Shown here piece by piece: positions 6,008 to 6,529 of a DNA stretch of 6,529 nt. The stretch is taken from positions 1 to 6,529 of the forward strand of contig CAMCUJ010000083.1 of NCBI GenBank assembly GCA_945878965.1, read 5' to 3'. The notes under the pieces were generated by a model that searched no databases, was not told the origin of the DNA, and saw only the letters and a program-made list of their open reading frames with translations. The number at the start of each line of letters is the position of its first letter. Positions within the stretch are counted from its first letter, which is position 1. The position numbers were made by a program, and so were the translations under genes. The stretch comes from an uncultured Clostridia bacterium. GTDB taxonomy: Bacteria; Bacillota; Clostridia; Monoglobales; Monoglobaceae.

Positions 6008-6529
6008 ATGGAATTTTCAGATGCTAAAATGTTATGTACAGCGGTAAGACCCGAGCAATATCCGAATACCGATATGCCCGAGATTGCACTTGTAGGCAGG
6101 TCTAACGTTGGAAAGTCCTCGCTTATAAATTGTCTTGTGAACCGTAAAAAGCTTGCGAGAACCAGCAGTACACCGGGAAAGACGGCTACAATTAATTTTT
6201 ATGAGATTGATGAAAAATTAAGGCTTGTGGATCTTCCGGGTTATGGTTATGCGAAGGTTTCAAAGACTGAAAAGGAAAATTGGGGAAAGATGATTGAAAC
6301 ATATCTTTCCGAGCGTATTAATCTTATGCAGATTATTCAGCTTGTTGACAGCCGTCACAAGCCTACCGAGGACGACAAGATGATGATGCATTGGGTCAGA
6401 AATGCCGGCTTTGAGCCTGTGGTTGTTGCAACCAAGCTTGACAAGCTCAAGAAATCTCAGATAGAGGAAAATTTAACGGTTATATATAATGATCTTGAGC
6501 TTGATGAAGAGTCGGTTCTCATACCGTTT
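6008..6529 (+). CDS. engB: Ribosome biogenesis GTPase EngB/YsxC (TrmE-Era-EngA-EngB family), C-terminus cut by window edge
   Basis: EngB (YsxC, YihA) is an essential GTPase in many bacteria that acts in late assembly of the 50S ribosomal subunit. The 174 visible codons show, in order: the P-loop GRSNVGKSS (30-38, G1); STPGKT (54-59, G2, the characteristic switch I of the family); DLPGYG (75-80, G3); and TKLDK (142-146, G4). The sequence breaks off at LIPF, just before the expected G5 region, which in relatives begins with two serines. About 20-30 residues are missing, since the family is usually near 195-205 aa. The start has AAGGGGG (5993-5999) 8 nt upstream, and this ribosome binding site overlaps the lon stop codon, which indicates co-transcription and probably coupled translation. 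The lon-ysxC order is known from Bacillus subtilis and other Bacillota. Confidence 0.97.
   Translation, partial: MEFSDAKMLCTAVRPEQYPNTDMPEIALVGRSNVGKSSLINCLVNRKKLARTSSTPGKTATINFYEIDEKLRLVDLPGYGYAKVSKTEKENWGKMIETYLSERINLMQIIQLVDSRHKPTEDDKMMMHWVRNAGFEPVVVATKLDKLKKSQIEENLTVIYNDLELDEESVLIPF

Noticed and set aside
1..6529. Mobile element, CRISPR array, toxin-antitoxin or defence system
   Set aside because: No transposase or integrase, terminal repeats, regularly spaced repeats, or defence-type domains are visible. All coding space is taken by the four genes described.

Overview
The window looks like chromosomal DNA of a low-GC Gram-positive bacterium, most likely class Clostridia (Bacillota). The evidence is AT-rich intergenic DNA, frequent ATA and AGA codons, GGAG-type ribosome binding sites, a clostridial-style Lon protease followed directly by the GTPase gene engB/ysxC, and a hybrid sensor kinase of the HisKA-HATPase-REC-HPt type common in gut Clostridia. 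An Oscillospirales or Ruminococcus-like host is a guess, not a demonstrated assignment.

Layout. The left half is transcribed leftward. A predicted diacylglycerol-kinase-family lipid kinase (3324 to 2392) is followed after 113 bp by a large membrane hybrid histidine kinase that starts at 2278 and runs off the left edge with 759 codons visible. The right half is transcribed rightward: lon (3667-5994), then 13 bp later engB (ysxC), which starts at 6008 and is cut by the right edge. Between the divergent units lies a very AT-rich 342-bp intergenic region (3325-3666). It carries one good sigma-A-type promoter in each direction: TTGACA-17-TAAAAT leftward and TTGATA-18-TGATATAAT rightward.

Function. 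Lon degrades damaged and regulatory proteins in the cytoplasm, and EngB is a GTPase for large ribosomal subunit assembly. Their pairing is an ancient Bacillota arrangement, and the engB ribosome binding site overlaps the lon stop codon, so they are almost certainly co-transcribed. The leftward pair is less conventional: a lipid-kinase-fold protein whose nucleotide-binding and catalytic motifs are eroded, followed by a six-TM sensor kinase with almost no extracytoplasmic domain. Whether these two work together is unknown.

I see no mobile element, CRISPR array, tRNA, rRNA or defence cluster, and no clear sign of an undescribed multi-gene system. The points most worth a second look are the degenerate lipid kinase, a 19-bp perfect inverted repeat over its promoter -10 box, and an orphan strong Shine-Dalgarno sequence followed by a hairpin ahead of the sensor kinase.
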